Shown here: positions 9,682 through 18,976 of the stretch, piece by piece
Layout: each line of letters opens with the position of its first letter
How positions within the stretch are numbered: the stretch's first letter is position 1
Origin: Methylocella sp.
GTDB lineage: Bacteria > Pseudomonadota > Alphaproteobacteria > Rhizobiales > Beijerinckiaceae
Direction: 5' to 3'
Assembly (NCBI GenBank): GCA_037200525.1
Contig: JBBCGG010000001.1
Span: forward strand, 21,526 to 85,525
Length of the DNA: 64,000 bases
Notes under the pieces: model-generated
Told to the model about the DNA's origin: nothing
The model's database searches: none
The model's input: only the letters and a program-made list of their open reading frames with translations
Translations under genes and position numbers: made by a program

Positions 9682-9868
9682 AGCGACGCCTCACTTATCT
9701 GTTTAAATGCCGAGGTTGGCGACTGCGAAATCATGCCTGAAACATCCGCAAGAAAAAGCCGAGGGAGGGAGAGAGACGCCGCCTCGCCCCGGGGCCAGAG
9801 GCACTGACCTTCGCGACGTTTAAGAGCGCGCAGCCCCCAAACAGCGCGCTGGCGCCGTTTATCGCCGC

Positions 9869-9991
9869 TCAATCTTCAACGTCCTCCCTTTGGCCGAACT
9901 TCGAAACGAGCTGGCCCAGAAGCTTGCCTGCGGCGTCTTTGGTGTTCTCGAACGAACCCGCTCCGTTTCCTCCTTCCGATCCGACAACCAT
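9869..9991 (-). CDS. small ORF, or frameshifted tail of the upstream membrane protein
   Basis: A 40-codon frame (MVVGSEGGNGAGSFENTK onward) starts six bases past the stop of the preceding membrane-protein frame, with GAGGAAG about 9 bases upstream of its ATG. It has a Gly/Ser-rich head and a helical tail. The same frame is open upstream (HHEEVDP before the Met), so it could instead be the natural C-terminus of the upstream protein displaced by a one-base indel near 9998-10015. The two readings cannot be separated from sequence alone. Confidence 0.35.
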   Translation of the reverse strand: MVVGSEGGNGAGSFENTKDAAGKLLGQLVSKFGQREDVED

Positions 9992-9996
9992 CGGGT

Positions 9997-10464
9997 CTAC
10001 TTCCTCGTGGTGGGAACCGTGACGCCCAAGGCAGACGCAGCCGTCGAGATTGTTGTCGACTGCGTGAGCTGCTGCGCGCCGATCGGCAGGCCGACACCCC
10101 AAAAAAAGCAGAGCAGAAAATCGGCGGCCAGCCCGAACCCCGTATTCGCCAGAACGACAACGTAAGCGCCGAGGGCGGTGGCCGGCACGGCGAATAAGGC
10201 CCAGGCCAGAAGGCTCGTATTCGCGATCTCGACTGTCAGCCGCTGGTACGCAAGAGCGGGCGCGGCGTGACCCGCCTGGGGAGCCCCCGGCGCCGCCATT
10301 TGCGCGCTGAGGGCGGGCGGCGGAAAACCGCCGACTATGTGCATGATGTCGGCCAGCGGGTCGGGCTGGGGCGGCGCGTCTCGAGTAGAGAACGCGTCGA
10401 GGGCGTCCGAGCTTTGTCGTGCGGCGGCAAGAAGCGGATCGGCCGGCGCGGGCGGAATTTTCAC
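9997..10464 (-). pseudogene. C-terminal membrane part of a protein split by an in-frame TAG
   Basis: This frame is in register with the preceding minus-strand gene and separated from it only by a TAG codon (ending at base 10465). Its GTG 'start' therefore probably is not a true start. It encodes a Pro/Ala-rich linker followed by two hydrophobic segments (TSLLAWALFAVPATALGAYV and FGLAADFLLCFFWGVGLPIG). With the upstream frame it would make a single membrane protein of about 550 residues with a periplasmic domain, a central helix, a coiled linker and a C-terminal helical hairpin. The end of the frame may itself be frameshifted. Confidence 0.6.
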
Positions 10465-11655
10465 CTATAGCTTCTCAAAGCCCTGCGTGACTAGGAGGTC
10501 GAGCCAAGCCAGCTTCTGGGTCTGCCGCGCAAGATAGGCTTTGTAGGCCTCCGGATCGGGCGTCCAGGCAAGGAAGGGATTGGGAATCCTTCCTGGCAGC
10601 AAATTGGCCGTCTGCAACGCGATGTCCGAAAGGTTTGTCGCCAGAGTGTTTAGCGCGGCGGTTGTTTGCGATGTCTGCTGGGCCAGCATCGCAGGGCAGG
10701 ATCTTAATCGATTCTGCGTCTCGTCGACCTGCTCCATCAATGCGGCTGCCGGACGTAGCAGCTGAGCGCGGTTGAGCCGGGTCTGAAGGTAGCCGTTGAC
10801 GGTCCACGCGAAAAGGACGCCAAGCAGAATCGCCCCGGCACCGAGCCACTGGCACCACGCGGAGGTTCCCGAGACGGACATAGTCGCCGTTTCCCCATCC
10901 CGCTTCTGTGCGGCACCGATGACGACCGTTCCTGAGTACTTGCCGATCACCTCCGCTCCGCCCTTCGGTCGCAGCCAAAGCCGCTTCTGCGAGTTCGCGG
11001 GGATCGGGAACGCGTGGTCTTTGCAGTCGGGTAAAGAGTCGCAAAGCTCCCAGCCTCCGCCGACAAGGGTCTTTGTCGTCTGTTCGATGAAAATCGCCTG
11101 GCTCAGCCCAACGTCTGTCGCCGGGACAGGGCCCACCGAGACGCCGATTTCAATTGCTTGACCGGGCCGAAGGCTTATTTCCGCTGTCGGTGCCTTGACG
11201 GACCACGCGAACTCCTGCGTCGGCCGGTTCGTCAGGGTATAAGGCAGGGTCACGGGTTGATGCCCCAACATGAATGAAACAAAGCGCTTCTGCGTCACCA
11301 CATCTGTCAGACCTTTGGCCGTGGCGGCCAGGAGCCAGTGCCGCGTGTCGCCGTCCGAAGGAAGTTCGGTCGCGGAAAACGTCACGCTAAGAGGCGGCGG
11401 GTTCGGTATGCCGAGATCCTTGGGTTCCGCGAGCGTCGCGTCGCCTGCTCCCGAAACATCGAGCACCATAAACGCTTGACCCTCTAACGCTCCGGGATCG
11501 AGCGCAATTCGAAGATCCGACGCGCCGACCCTCGGGTCGGCGGCGCGGCAGGCGGCAACGGATAAAGACAGCGAAACGAACGCGACGGCCACAACGACAA
11601 ACGACCGTCCACAGCTGACGGAAAATCGGCGAATAAACTGGTGAGTTCCAGTCAC
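10465..11655 (-). CDS. secreted/membrane protein of unknown function (N-terminal part)
   Basis: This 396-residue frame begins with a signal peptide (basic head, then VVVAVAFVSLSLSVAACRA). The exported region (about 40-265) is beta-rich and contains a Cys pair in ELCDSLPDCKDH. A transmembrane helix follows (about 268-290, WLGAGAILLGVLFAWTV) and then a Gln/Ala-rich helical cytoplasmic or coiled region. The frame ends at TAG after GFEKL, but the same frame continues for a further 155 codons, indicating a nonsense mutation. No family was recognised. It starts 7 bases after the stop of the IS-split secreted protein, so they form an operon with the S8 and GH46-like genes. Confidence 0.6.
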   Translation of the reverse strand: MTGTHQFIRRFSVSCGRSFVVVAVAFVSLSLSVAACRAADPRVGASDLRIALDPGALEGQAFMVLDVSGAGDATLAEPKDLGIPNPPPLSVTFSATELPSDGDTRHWLLAATAKGLTDVVTQKRFVSFMLGHQPVTLPYTLTNRPTQEFAWSVKAPTAEISLRPGQAIEIGVSVGPVPATDVGLSQAIFIEQTTKTLVGGGWELCDSLPDCKDHAFPIPANSQKRLWLRPKGGAEVIGKYSGTVVIGAAQKRDGETATMSVSGTSAWCQWLGAGAILLGVLFAWTVNGYLQTRLNRAQLLRPAAALMEQVDETQNRLRSCPAMLAQQTSQTTAALNTLATNLSDIALQTANLLPGRIPNPFLAWTPDPEAYKAYLARQTQKLAWLDLLVTQGFEKL

Positions 11656-11661
11656 ATCATC

Positions 11662-12648
11662 CTACTTCAGCGCGTCGATCGCCTTTTTTATCGCTGTGAG
11701 ATTGCTGCCAGATGTCGCGTTCGCAATGGCCCCCGCGAAAGTAATCAATTGGGTGACCGACGCCCAAATATCCTCAGCGCTGCTGCTCCACTGAACTACC
11801 TCGTCGTAATGATTGAATATCTTCATATAGTTGGCGAGCGCCGTGTTCGTATCGCCGGCGTCAGCTAACTGATCGTAAGCGCTCGCCGTCTTGAGGGCGT
11901 CTTCAACCAACTTACTGTACTGAGACCATACTGTACTGTAGCAGATGATGAAGGCGTCATTCGGCGCGCCGCTATCGGACCTTTTGGCCAAAATCGCCGT
12001 ATCAACTTGACATGCATCGATCTTTGCGAGGTCAACATGCATTGCTTTGACGCTGGCAATTTGCTCGGCGAACTGGCCGGCCAGGGAAAGACGCTGCGAA
12101 AAAAGATAGTCAGACGTCATGCGTCCTAACGCTTCCCCCTTAGCTCGCAGCGCCTCCTTATTTTGATCGAGAAATTCCTTTACCGCCTGCTTTTGCTTGG
12201 CCTGAGCCGCGATGTTGGAAAAATCAATGAACACTGGTCCGATAATGCCGACAATGGCGTCGAACGCAGTTCCATACGGTCCCAGAAACGACAATGACGG
12301 CAACCCCAGTCCAGCTGCCGCCGGGGCTGCCTCTGCGACCCCCGCGTGCTGGAAGTTTATAGCTTCGCCGTAGTACGCCCTGTCGGATTCCGATAGGTCT
12401 GCTTCGCAGACTTTTCTTACGTTATCTCGAGTCTTGCTGTCGTCTTTGGACGACAAGCTGTCGCCGACTTTAACCTGGTATACATCGAATAGTTGCTTGA
12501 ATGCCTGCGGAATGTCAGTAGATTTCGGGGGTGTCAGCGATTTCAACTCAGAAAGGACCGAAGTCAGGTAATTTTGAGCAGTTAAGGTGGCAAGATGGTC
12601 AACAACAACCGCCGCCTTTGCGTCCGTGTCCGAGAGGCTGGACACTAG
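11662..12648 (-). pseudogene. C-terminal piece of an IS-split secreted protein
   Basis: 329 codons of native sequence follow the IS at 12649. The GTG at 12645 (VSSLSDTDAKAAVVVDHL) could act as a restart but is an internal codon of the original frame. The protein is mostly alpha-helical (long Lys/Ala/Gln helices around AAQAKQKQAVKEFLDQNKEA) with a weakly hydrophobic patch at PYGTAFDAIVGIIGPVF. No domain is recognised. Removing the 831-bp IS and one CTAG fuses it in frame with the signal-peptide piece to give 442 residues. Confidence 0.7.
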
Positions 12649-13479
12649 GCTCAGGACCTATTAAATTTGCCTGAGATGTGATTCCTGGTCTCCGCATGGG
12701 GAGGCTGGGATGAGTGATTTGTTTTTGTTGGGCGAGCGGCAGATGGCGCGGCTTGCGCCGCATTTTCCTCTGTCGCATGGCGTTCCGCGGGTTGACGACC
12801 GTCGGGTGGTCAGCGGAATCGTCTATGTGATCCGCAACGGCCTGCAATGGAAAGATGCGCCCAAGGATTACGGGCCGCACAAGACGCTTTACAATCGCTT
12901 CATCCGCTGGAGCCGGCTCGGCGTCTTCGACCGCATATTCGCCGCGCTCGCTGGCGAAGGTCCAAAGCCCGAGCGCATCATGATCGACGCCACGCATCTG
13001 AAGGCGCATCGCACAGCGGCGAGCCTGCTCAAAAAGGGGCTCTTCCCCGCCGTATCGGGCGCACGAAAGGCGGACTGAACTCGAAGCTCCACGTCGTTTG
13101 CGACGGCGCCGGCAAGCCCCTCGTCATGTTGCTCTCGGAGGGCCAGATGAGCGACCACAAGGGCGCGCGGCTGATGCTCAAGGCTTTACCGCCCGCTTCA
13201 ATGTTGATCGCCGACAGGGGCTACGACAGCAACTGGTTCCGCGCCGCGCTGAAGGCCAGGGGCGTCGAGCCCTGCATCCCGCCAACCAGAAGCCGCAAGC
13301 TTCCCATTGCCTATGACAAGACGCTCTACCGCCAGCGTCACAAAATCGAGAACATGTTCGCCAAGCTCAAGGACTGGCGGCGCATCGCAACCCGCTATGA
13401 TCGATGCGCCCACACCTTCTTCTCCGCCATCTGCATCGCAGCCGCCGTCCTCTTCTATCTCAATCAATGAGTCCTGAGC
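12649..13479 (+). mobile_element. IS5-family insertion sequence, 831-bp type, copy 2
   Basis: It has the same length, ends (GCTCAGGACC...TCCTGAGC) and encoded proteins as the copy at 7276-8106. CTAG flanks both sides (12645-12648, 13480-13483). It interrupts a minus-strand secreted-protein gene. Confidence 0.94.
12710..13470 (+). CDS. IS5-family transposase, 831-bp element copy 2 (two frames)
   Basis: The residues match those of the transposase at 7337-8097, including the DDE residues in MIDATHLKAH, IADRGYDSN and KIENMFAKLKD and the CAAAAAGGGG slippage site between frames. The identity between copies indicates recent transposition. Confidence 0.9.
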
Positions 13480-13483
13480 CTAG

Positions 13484-13825
13484 CGTTGTCTTTTCCCATC
13501 GGAAATTACAAAGCAGGTATTTGCCATTGATTTTGCTCGCCGAGGTCAAATAACCATTCACTGGGTCTGTCGTAGCGGCGGGGGCGGCCGCCGATGGCGG
13601 ACCAACATCCTTCACAAGCTTGCTCGTCAGTGCTTGTCTAATCGTAAGGAGCCGACCCGCGTTCCTCTCATTTTGAATAACAGTGTTAGAGGATGCTGTC
13701 ATCGTGGCAAGAACAGCAAGAAACGCTTGATACGCATTGTCGCTTCCATCAGCTTGTGCGCCGTGAAGCATGCCAAGTAGAGAAACAGCAGAAATCGCGA
13801 TAACCCCAGGGAGACGACTAATCAT
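13484..13825 (-). pseudogene. N-terminal piece of an IS-split secreted protein
   Basis: 114 native codons begin with a signal peptide (MISRLPGVIAISAVSLLGML, cleavage near GAQA-DG). A helical region and an Ala/Thr/Pro linker follow, then YLLCNFRWEKTT just before the CTAG where the IS entered. It is the first gene of the minus-strand block and its upstream region should carry the operon promoter. The frame joins precisely to the piece at 12648-11662. Confidence 0.7.
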
Positions 13826-14486
13826 CTTGCACGTTTCCCGTCTTGAATTATTTTATGTCAAATTTAGCGGCATAGCTCGGTCGAGCCTGCAAAATTATCG
13901 GGACCCATTTCTTGGATAATCCACGGAAACAACAAAGAAGCTGTATTCGCCCTGATTGCAAGCGCAATTTCGCAGCCTTTGCGAATGCCTGCTATTTACG
14001 CCTTACTTTAGCCGCTTTGTCAACCGCCCCGAATGATCTTGCCCCTGACAAGCGGTCTTCCCTGAAGTATGGCTTTTGAGGCCTTGAGGAGGATTTCGGG
14101 ATGGGCAAGAAACGGCATAAGCCCGAGGAGATCGTGGCGAAGCTGCACCAAGTGGAGGTTCCGACGGCGTAGGGAAAATCGATCGCTGAAGCTGTTGACC
14201 TGCCCCTACGGGATGGTTCGGGTTGAATGTTAGTTGATTGTTGGTCGCGAGGCCCGCGATTAAGCGCCAGGCGCAGCTGGTCGGGTTGGCGCAGCCGGGC
14301 GCTGGGGGAACAGCACGGCGGCCGAGGCTGGTGGCCGATAGCCAAGCGATGAATGAGGCCGCGCCCGTCGCGATGCTGGCAGCCCAGCTGATCGTTGAGT
14401 TCGCGAATCACGAAAAACGCACTATCGAAACAAACGCACTACCGACAAGGGAAGGCGCCGATGCGTGCTCCCCCTGGCCGCACAGA
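13826..14486. other. decayed intergenic region with an IS3 orfA remnant
   Basis: No intact gene is seen. The region contains the IS3-type orfA fragment described separately (14101-14197). Open frames on both strands between 13992 and 14486 have no recognisable product and overlap each other, typical of noncoding GC-rich DNA. Confidence 0.5.
14101..14197 (+). pseudogene. IS3-family transposase orfA remnant
   Basis: ATG 14101, preceded by GAGGAGGATT, encodes MGKKRHKPEEIVAKLHQVEV, the highly typical start of IS3-family OrfA proteins. An in-frame TAG at 14170 is followed in the same frame by GKSIAEAV, which continues the OrfA alignment (the helix-turn-helix start). The similarity ends there and no orfB or ends of the element are seen, so this is a relic. 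Confidence 0.7.
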
Positions 14487-15471
14487 TCAGATATCGTAAC
14501 GGATCACTATCGTTTTTTGCTTGGTATGATCGGGCCAGCGCGGCGTCGAGACCGCCCACTCGTAGCCAGTCCCCCTCCTCAACGCATTAACGGTGTTTGG
14601 CTTGATGAGCGCGCCGGCGCTGTCCACCGCTTTCAAAGCGTTAAGAAGGACTCTCCAGTTAGCGAACCACTTGGCAAAAACGGTTGCCCGCATGAAGATC
14701 TGTTTCTGGCCCCCACGTTCGACGATAGAGAACTCCTTCGTTGACGGTGATTTGACCCTCACGTTTTTGATTATTTCAACGTTTTTCTTCACATTTTGCT
14801 TGGCGAGATCTTCTCCGCCCTGCCGACTCAGGAGAAGTGAGTAACCGTCATTAAAGCATGTCGCGACAGCGTCGAGTATATTCGCTTTCCTCCAGGGAAG
14901 AAACCCGGCTTGAAAGGCAAGCATGCCGCCTGCGTAAACGAGCGCAAAATTCCTAGCCGCATGAAGCGCTGCACCGTCTTCCTCGGGGACTGATACTTTA
15001 CTCATGAATGTCGACATATGCGTTTCGACGTGCGACTTCAGCTTATCCAGAGAAATTAAATACTCGATGTAAGCGTCGATCACCGTGCCGTGATTCTCTG
15101 CGATGGCCGAACGAATCCGGCCCAATCGTGCCCGCGCTCGTCTCGTGACCGACTCGCTTTTACATCGTTCGGCGGGCGGTCAAAAACGGTCCGAAAGCCG
15201 ACGGCGACGGTGGGCACATCCCAACACCTCGCGTATTCACCATGGTCGCGACTGATTCCGCTTCCTCCGCCAAATCAGCGATCGATCTCTCCGAATTCGG
15301 CAGGTAAATTGTCCGAAACGATGTGACGGCTGGATCGACGGCGTATTGGGATTTGCTGTTGCGTCTTCTGTCTTCGCCTTCGCTTAAAGCGTAAATGGCC
15401 GAGCGAAAAACCGCGTACTTGCTTAACCGGGTTCCACGTTCCATTGTCTGGCGCAGCTTGGCGATGAGCAC
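14487..15471 (-). pseudogene. DUF927-like (mobile-element helicase-associated) protein, frameshifted fragment
   Basis: Three adjoining minus-strand frames read as one protein. The first includes FRSAIYALSEGEDRRR and SFRTIYLPNSERSIADLAEE. The second is EYARCWDVPTVAVGFRTVFD. The third is the 212-codon frame with NHGTVIDAYIEYL and AARNFALVYAGGMLAFQAG...FLPWRKANILDA. These resemble the C-terminal half of DUF927 proteins (LSEG+GK, the RCxDVP segment and the RFALVAAAGELA...PW segment), which are carried on integrative elements. Shifts near 15235 and 15125 break the frame and the N-terminal ATPase part is absent. The family call is from memory of motifs and is moderately sure. Confidence 0.5.
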
Positions 15472-16348
15472 CGCTCGGAGTCAAAGCGTCGGCCCGCCAA
15501 TGGTCGATTGATAAGATCATGGCCGAAGCTGCGCCGATCATGATGATCGTTCCGAAACCAAAACACCTAAGCATGGGCATCTCCCATCTTGTGAGCTCTT
15601 CTCGACGCGCGGCTTGCCGATCGTCGCCGTCCGAAGATGCTCACTGTCACCTGAAGATGCTCACGCCCAAAACCTTGAGTATCTTCGCATTTCTTGAGCA
15701 TCTTCGGTCTTGAGTTGGGCTTCTCATAGCACCCATGAAAACGCCGATATCCACAGAAACCTGACCAACGTTGTTTCCGAAGGGCGCTGGGCTACTGACA
15801 TGGTCGGGCGATCCGGACATCCGCTCATTTTTCAAATCGCATCGCCGTCAGCCGCCAGGCATGTCGCCCAGGCAGATTTTAGATCGATCTCCGCGCAGCG
15901 AATGCGCTCCCCTTCGGTCCGAAAACGGCTGAGCGAATCGAAGACGCGTTGCTCCATGGCATAGGCATCCTGGGAGCAACTCCACTTCTGACGCATGAAC
16001 GGGCTCCAACGCTCCCCGATCTCCGCAAATGGAATGTGGAGGTTCACCTCCCTGTCGCATCGCCGCGCCAAGAAATTGGCGCCCGTGACCTGACCAAGTC
16101 GTGAGCTGATCGAGTATCAACCCCATGACGGCGAGCCGGGCGATGCCACAATGGACGCGGCGTTGAGCGCGAACCGGCGCTTAAGCAATATGGAGCGCCA
16201 ATCGGATTGCCCGGGGGACCGTGAGTCGAAACTCGTCGGCGCATCGGGCGGCAAGCCGCATTGCAAGGAGATCCTGAAATCTCAGCGCAGACCCTATTTC
16301 CGCGTTCCGTTTAGCGCTCCGCAAATCGTCGGGGTCGATTTTCTCGTC
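15472..16348. other. region without a convincing gene
   Basis: Several short frames exist. The best is minus 15832-16071 (79 codons, with EIGERWSPFMRQKWSC and RFRTEGERIRCAEIDLKSAW), whose composition looks protein-like but which has no recognised family or clear start. It is probably a fragment of the same decayed island as the flanking DUF927 remnant. Confidence 0.4.
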
Positions 16349-17836
16349 CTATTTTGAGATCTTCTCTAATGCGAGATTGCGGGTGCGCGGTCCCATCAAT
16401 CCAATGGCGAGCGCCGCTGCCAGCATTGCCGCCGCGATGAAGACGAACACGCCCATGACGCCGGAGCGCTCCAACACGAAGGCAATGGCGAAGCCTGTAA
16501 AAATCGCGGAAAACCGACTCCACGAATAGACAAAGCCGACCGCCCGCGCTCGAATTCCGGTGGGAAAGAGCTCCTGTTGATAGGCGTGAAAGGTGTAGGA
16601 CATGATGTTGTTCGCGAGCGTTAAGCAGGCGCCGAGCAATATGATGGACGTGGCGTTGCTCGCCTCGCTGAACGCCAGGCCGCAGACAATAATGGCTAAC
16701 GAGGCAGTGACGAGCACATATTTGCGTTCGAACCGGTCCGCGATGGCTAGGCCGAGCAGCGGCCCGACCGGCGCGGCGAGCGCGATGATCGCGGCGTAGA
16801 ACAGACTGTTCGTGATCGTGATGCCTTGCTTGATCAAAAGCGTCGGCGCCCAGTTGGCGAAGCCGTAGAAGCTGACCGTTTGGAAGACATTGAAGATGAT
16901 CATCATTATCGTTCGCTTGAGGTAGGGCCCGGACCACATCTCGCGCATCTGGTGGCGAGCAACAAACCGCTCCGGGGCTGCGGGCGCTGGCAAAGGGCGG
17001 CCATATTCAGCCGCGACCCGAGTCTCCAACGCCGTCATGATGCTATCGGCCTCCGCCAGTCTGCCCTGCTGTGCAAGCCAGCGCGGGCTCTCCGGCAAGC
17101 CGCGGCGGATCCACCAAATGAAGATTGCTCCATGCGTTCCGATCAAGACTACCCAGCGCCAACCGTCCATACCGAACGGCGCTTGCGGCGCCAAAAAATA
17201 GGAAAGAAAAGCGGCGATCGGCACTGACAAAAAGCCAATGGCTTGGCAGCAAGCGAAGGCCCTGCCGCGAATATGCTTTGGAACCAGCTCGGAGAGGTAG
17301 GCCCCAATGACGATCAACTCAACGCCGATGCCGATGCCAGAAATAAAGCGCCAGAAGTTGAGGTCGAAAGCTGTGCTCTGGAAAGCCATGATGACATTTG
17401 CAGCCGTGTACCAGAGTAGCGAGTAGGTGAAGATCGGACGCCGTCCATATTTATCGGCCAGAAATCCGCAGGCGAGAGTGCCGACAAATAGACCGGCAAA
17501 CAGCGCCGCGACGAAAGCCGCCACGCCGGTGGAGCCGAATAGACCAGGCGTCGTCGCCGTCAGGATGCCGCCCTTAACTAGGCCGGGCGCGATGCTGCCT
17601 GTGTAAAGAAGATCGTAGAGCTCAAAGAAGAAGCCAAGGCTCAACAGGATTACCAACTTCCAGACCGCGAACGTCTGCGGCAGCCGATCCAGCCGCGCAG
17701 AGATGGCGGCTGCATTTAGGATGCTGGCAGATGAAACATCCAAGGCCTCCCCCGTCTTGTCCCGAACGACGCTCTTAGGGGCCGACAATCGATTAGCAAG
17801 CATCCAAGACCAAGAGGACGATTGTCTGGGCTTCAT
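16349..17836 (-). CDS. MFS transporter, sugar/organic-acid:proton symporter type
   Basis: This is a 495-residue, 12-helix transporter. The first helix is WKLVILLSLGFFFELYDLL. The signature loop between helices 2 and 3 is GFLADKYGRRPIF, and SELVPKHIRGRA and LPESPRWLAQQGR match the sugar-porter/aromatic-acid MFS branch. The second half has IADRFERKYVLV and ELFPTGIRARAVGF, the mirrored motif. The start MKPRQSSSW at 17836 follows GGTGAG; the open frame upstream is IS-derived. The 831-bp IS sits 20 bases upstream of this ATG, so the native promoter has been separated from the gene. The substrate cannot be told. Confidence 0.85.
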   Translation of the reverse strand: MKPRQSSSWSWMLANRLSAPKSVVRDKTGEALDVSSASILNAAAISARLDRLPQTFAVWKLVILLSLGFFFELYDLLYTGSIAPGLVKGGILTATTPGLFGSTGVAAFVAALFAGLFVGTLACGFLADKYGRRPIFTYSLLWYTAANVIMAFQSTAFDLNFWRFISGIGIGVELIVIGAYLSELVPKHIRGRAFACCQAIGFLSVPIAAFLSYFLAPQAPFGMDGWRWVVLIGTHGAIFIWWIRRGLPESPRWLAQQGRLAEADSIMTALETRVAAEYGRPLPAPAAPERFVARHQMREMWSGPYLKRTIMMIIFNVFQTVSFYGFANWAPTLLIKQGITITNSLFYAAIIALAAPVGPLLGLAIADRFERKYVLVTASLAIIVCGLAFSEASNATSIILLGACLTLANNIMSYTFHAYQQELFPTGIRARAVGFVYSWSRFSAIFTGFAIAFVLERSGVMGVFVFIAAAMLAAALAIGLMGPRTRNLALEKISK

Positions 17837-17856
17837 CGATAGCTCACCAAGGCTAG

Positions 17857-18687
17857 GCTCAGGACTCATTGATTGAGATAGAAGAGGACGGCGGCTGCGA
17901 TGCAGATGGCGGAGAAGAAGGTGTGGGCGCATCGATCATAGCGGGTTGCGATGCGCCGCCAGTCCTTGAGCTTGGCGAACATGTTCTCGATTTTGTGACG
18001 CTGGCGGTAGAGCGTCTTGTCATAGGCAATGGGAAGCTTGCGGCTTCTGGTTGGCGGGATGCAGGGCTCGACGCCCCTGGCCTTCAGCGCGGCGCGGAAC
18101 CAGTTGCTGTCGTAGCCCCTGTCGGCGATCAACATTGAAGCGGGCGGTAAAGCCTTGAGCATCAGCCGCGCGCCCTTGTGGTCGCTCATCTGGCCCTCCG
18201 AGAGCAACATGACGAGGGGCTTGCCGGCGCCGTCGCAAACGACGTGGAGCTTCGAGTTCAGTCCGCCTTTCGTGCGCCCGATACGGCGGGGAAGAGCCCC
18301 TTTTTGAGCAGGCTCGCCGCTGTGCGATGCGCCTTCAGATGCGTGGCGTCGATCATGATGCGCTCGGGCTTTGGACCTTCGCCAGCGAGCGCGGCGAATA
18401 TGCGGTCGAAGACGCCGAGCCGGCTCCAGCGGATGAAGCGATTGTAAAGCGTCTTGTGCGGCCCGTAATCCTTGGGCGCATCTTTCCATTGCAGGCCGTT
18501 GCGGATCACATAGACGATTCCGCTGACCACCCGACGGTCGTCAACCCGCGGAACGCCATGCGACAGAGGAAAATGCGGCGCAAGCCGCGCCATCTGCCGC
18601 TCGCCCAACAAAAACAAATCACTCATCCCAGCCTCCCCATGCGGAGACCAGGAATCACATCTCAGGCAAATTTAATAGGTCCTGAGC
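17857..18687 (-). mobile_element. IS5-family insertion sequence, 831-bp type, copy 3 (inverted)
   Basis: This is the reverse complement of the 831-bp element, again flanked by CTAG (17853-17856, 18688-18691). It lies in the 5' leader of the MFS transporter gene, in the same orientation as that gene, so outward read-through from the transposase could transcribe the transporter. Confidence 0.94.
17866..18626 (-). CDS. IS5-family transposase, 831-bp element copy 3 (two frames)
   Basis: The encoded residues are the same as in the other two copies: frame 1 from 18626 (MSDLFLLGERQ) and frame 2 ending at 17866 (AAAVLFYLNQ), with the DDE residues intact. Confidence 0.9.
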
Positions 18688-18976
18688 CTAGAGGGATGCG
18701 CCGCGAGTCGGATGCTGCGCTCAGTTTGCTGCGCTGACTCATCATCTGAATGCGGCGGAGATCGCCGCGGCGAAAAGTTGGAAGAGCATCGGCATTTAGG
18801 GCGCATCTGAACTTCGTTCGGAAGGCGAAATTCTTGCACCCGTCCTGATCATCGCGGAGACGCCAGCTCATTGCGTCGAACCATTGAGCGCTTCAATGCT
18901 CCTTGATCCGCGCCGATCTTCAATGGCCGCTGGAATGGCCAGGAGCAGCTTGCCTGCGAAATCGACGATGGACTAG

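Noticed and set aside
13992..14411. 139-codon minus frame across the IS3 relic
   Set aside because: Antisense to the orfA fragment and low complexity.
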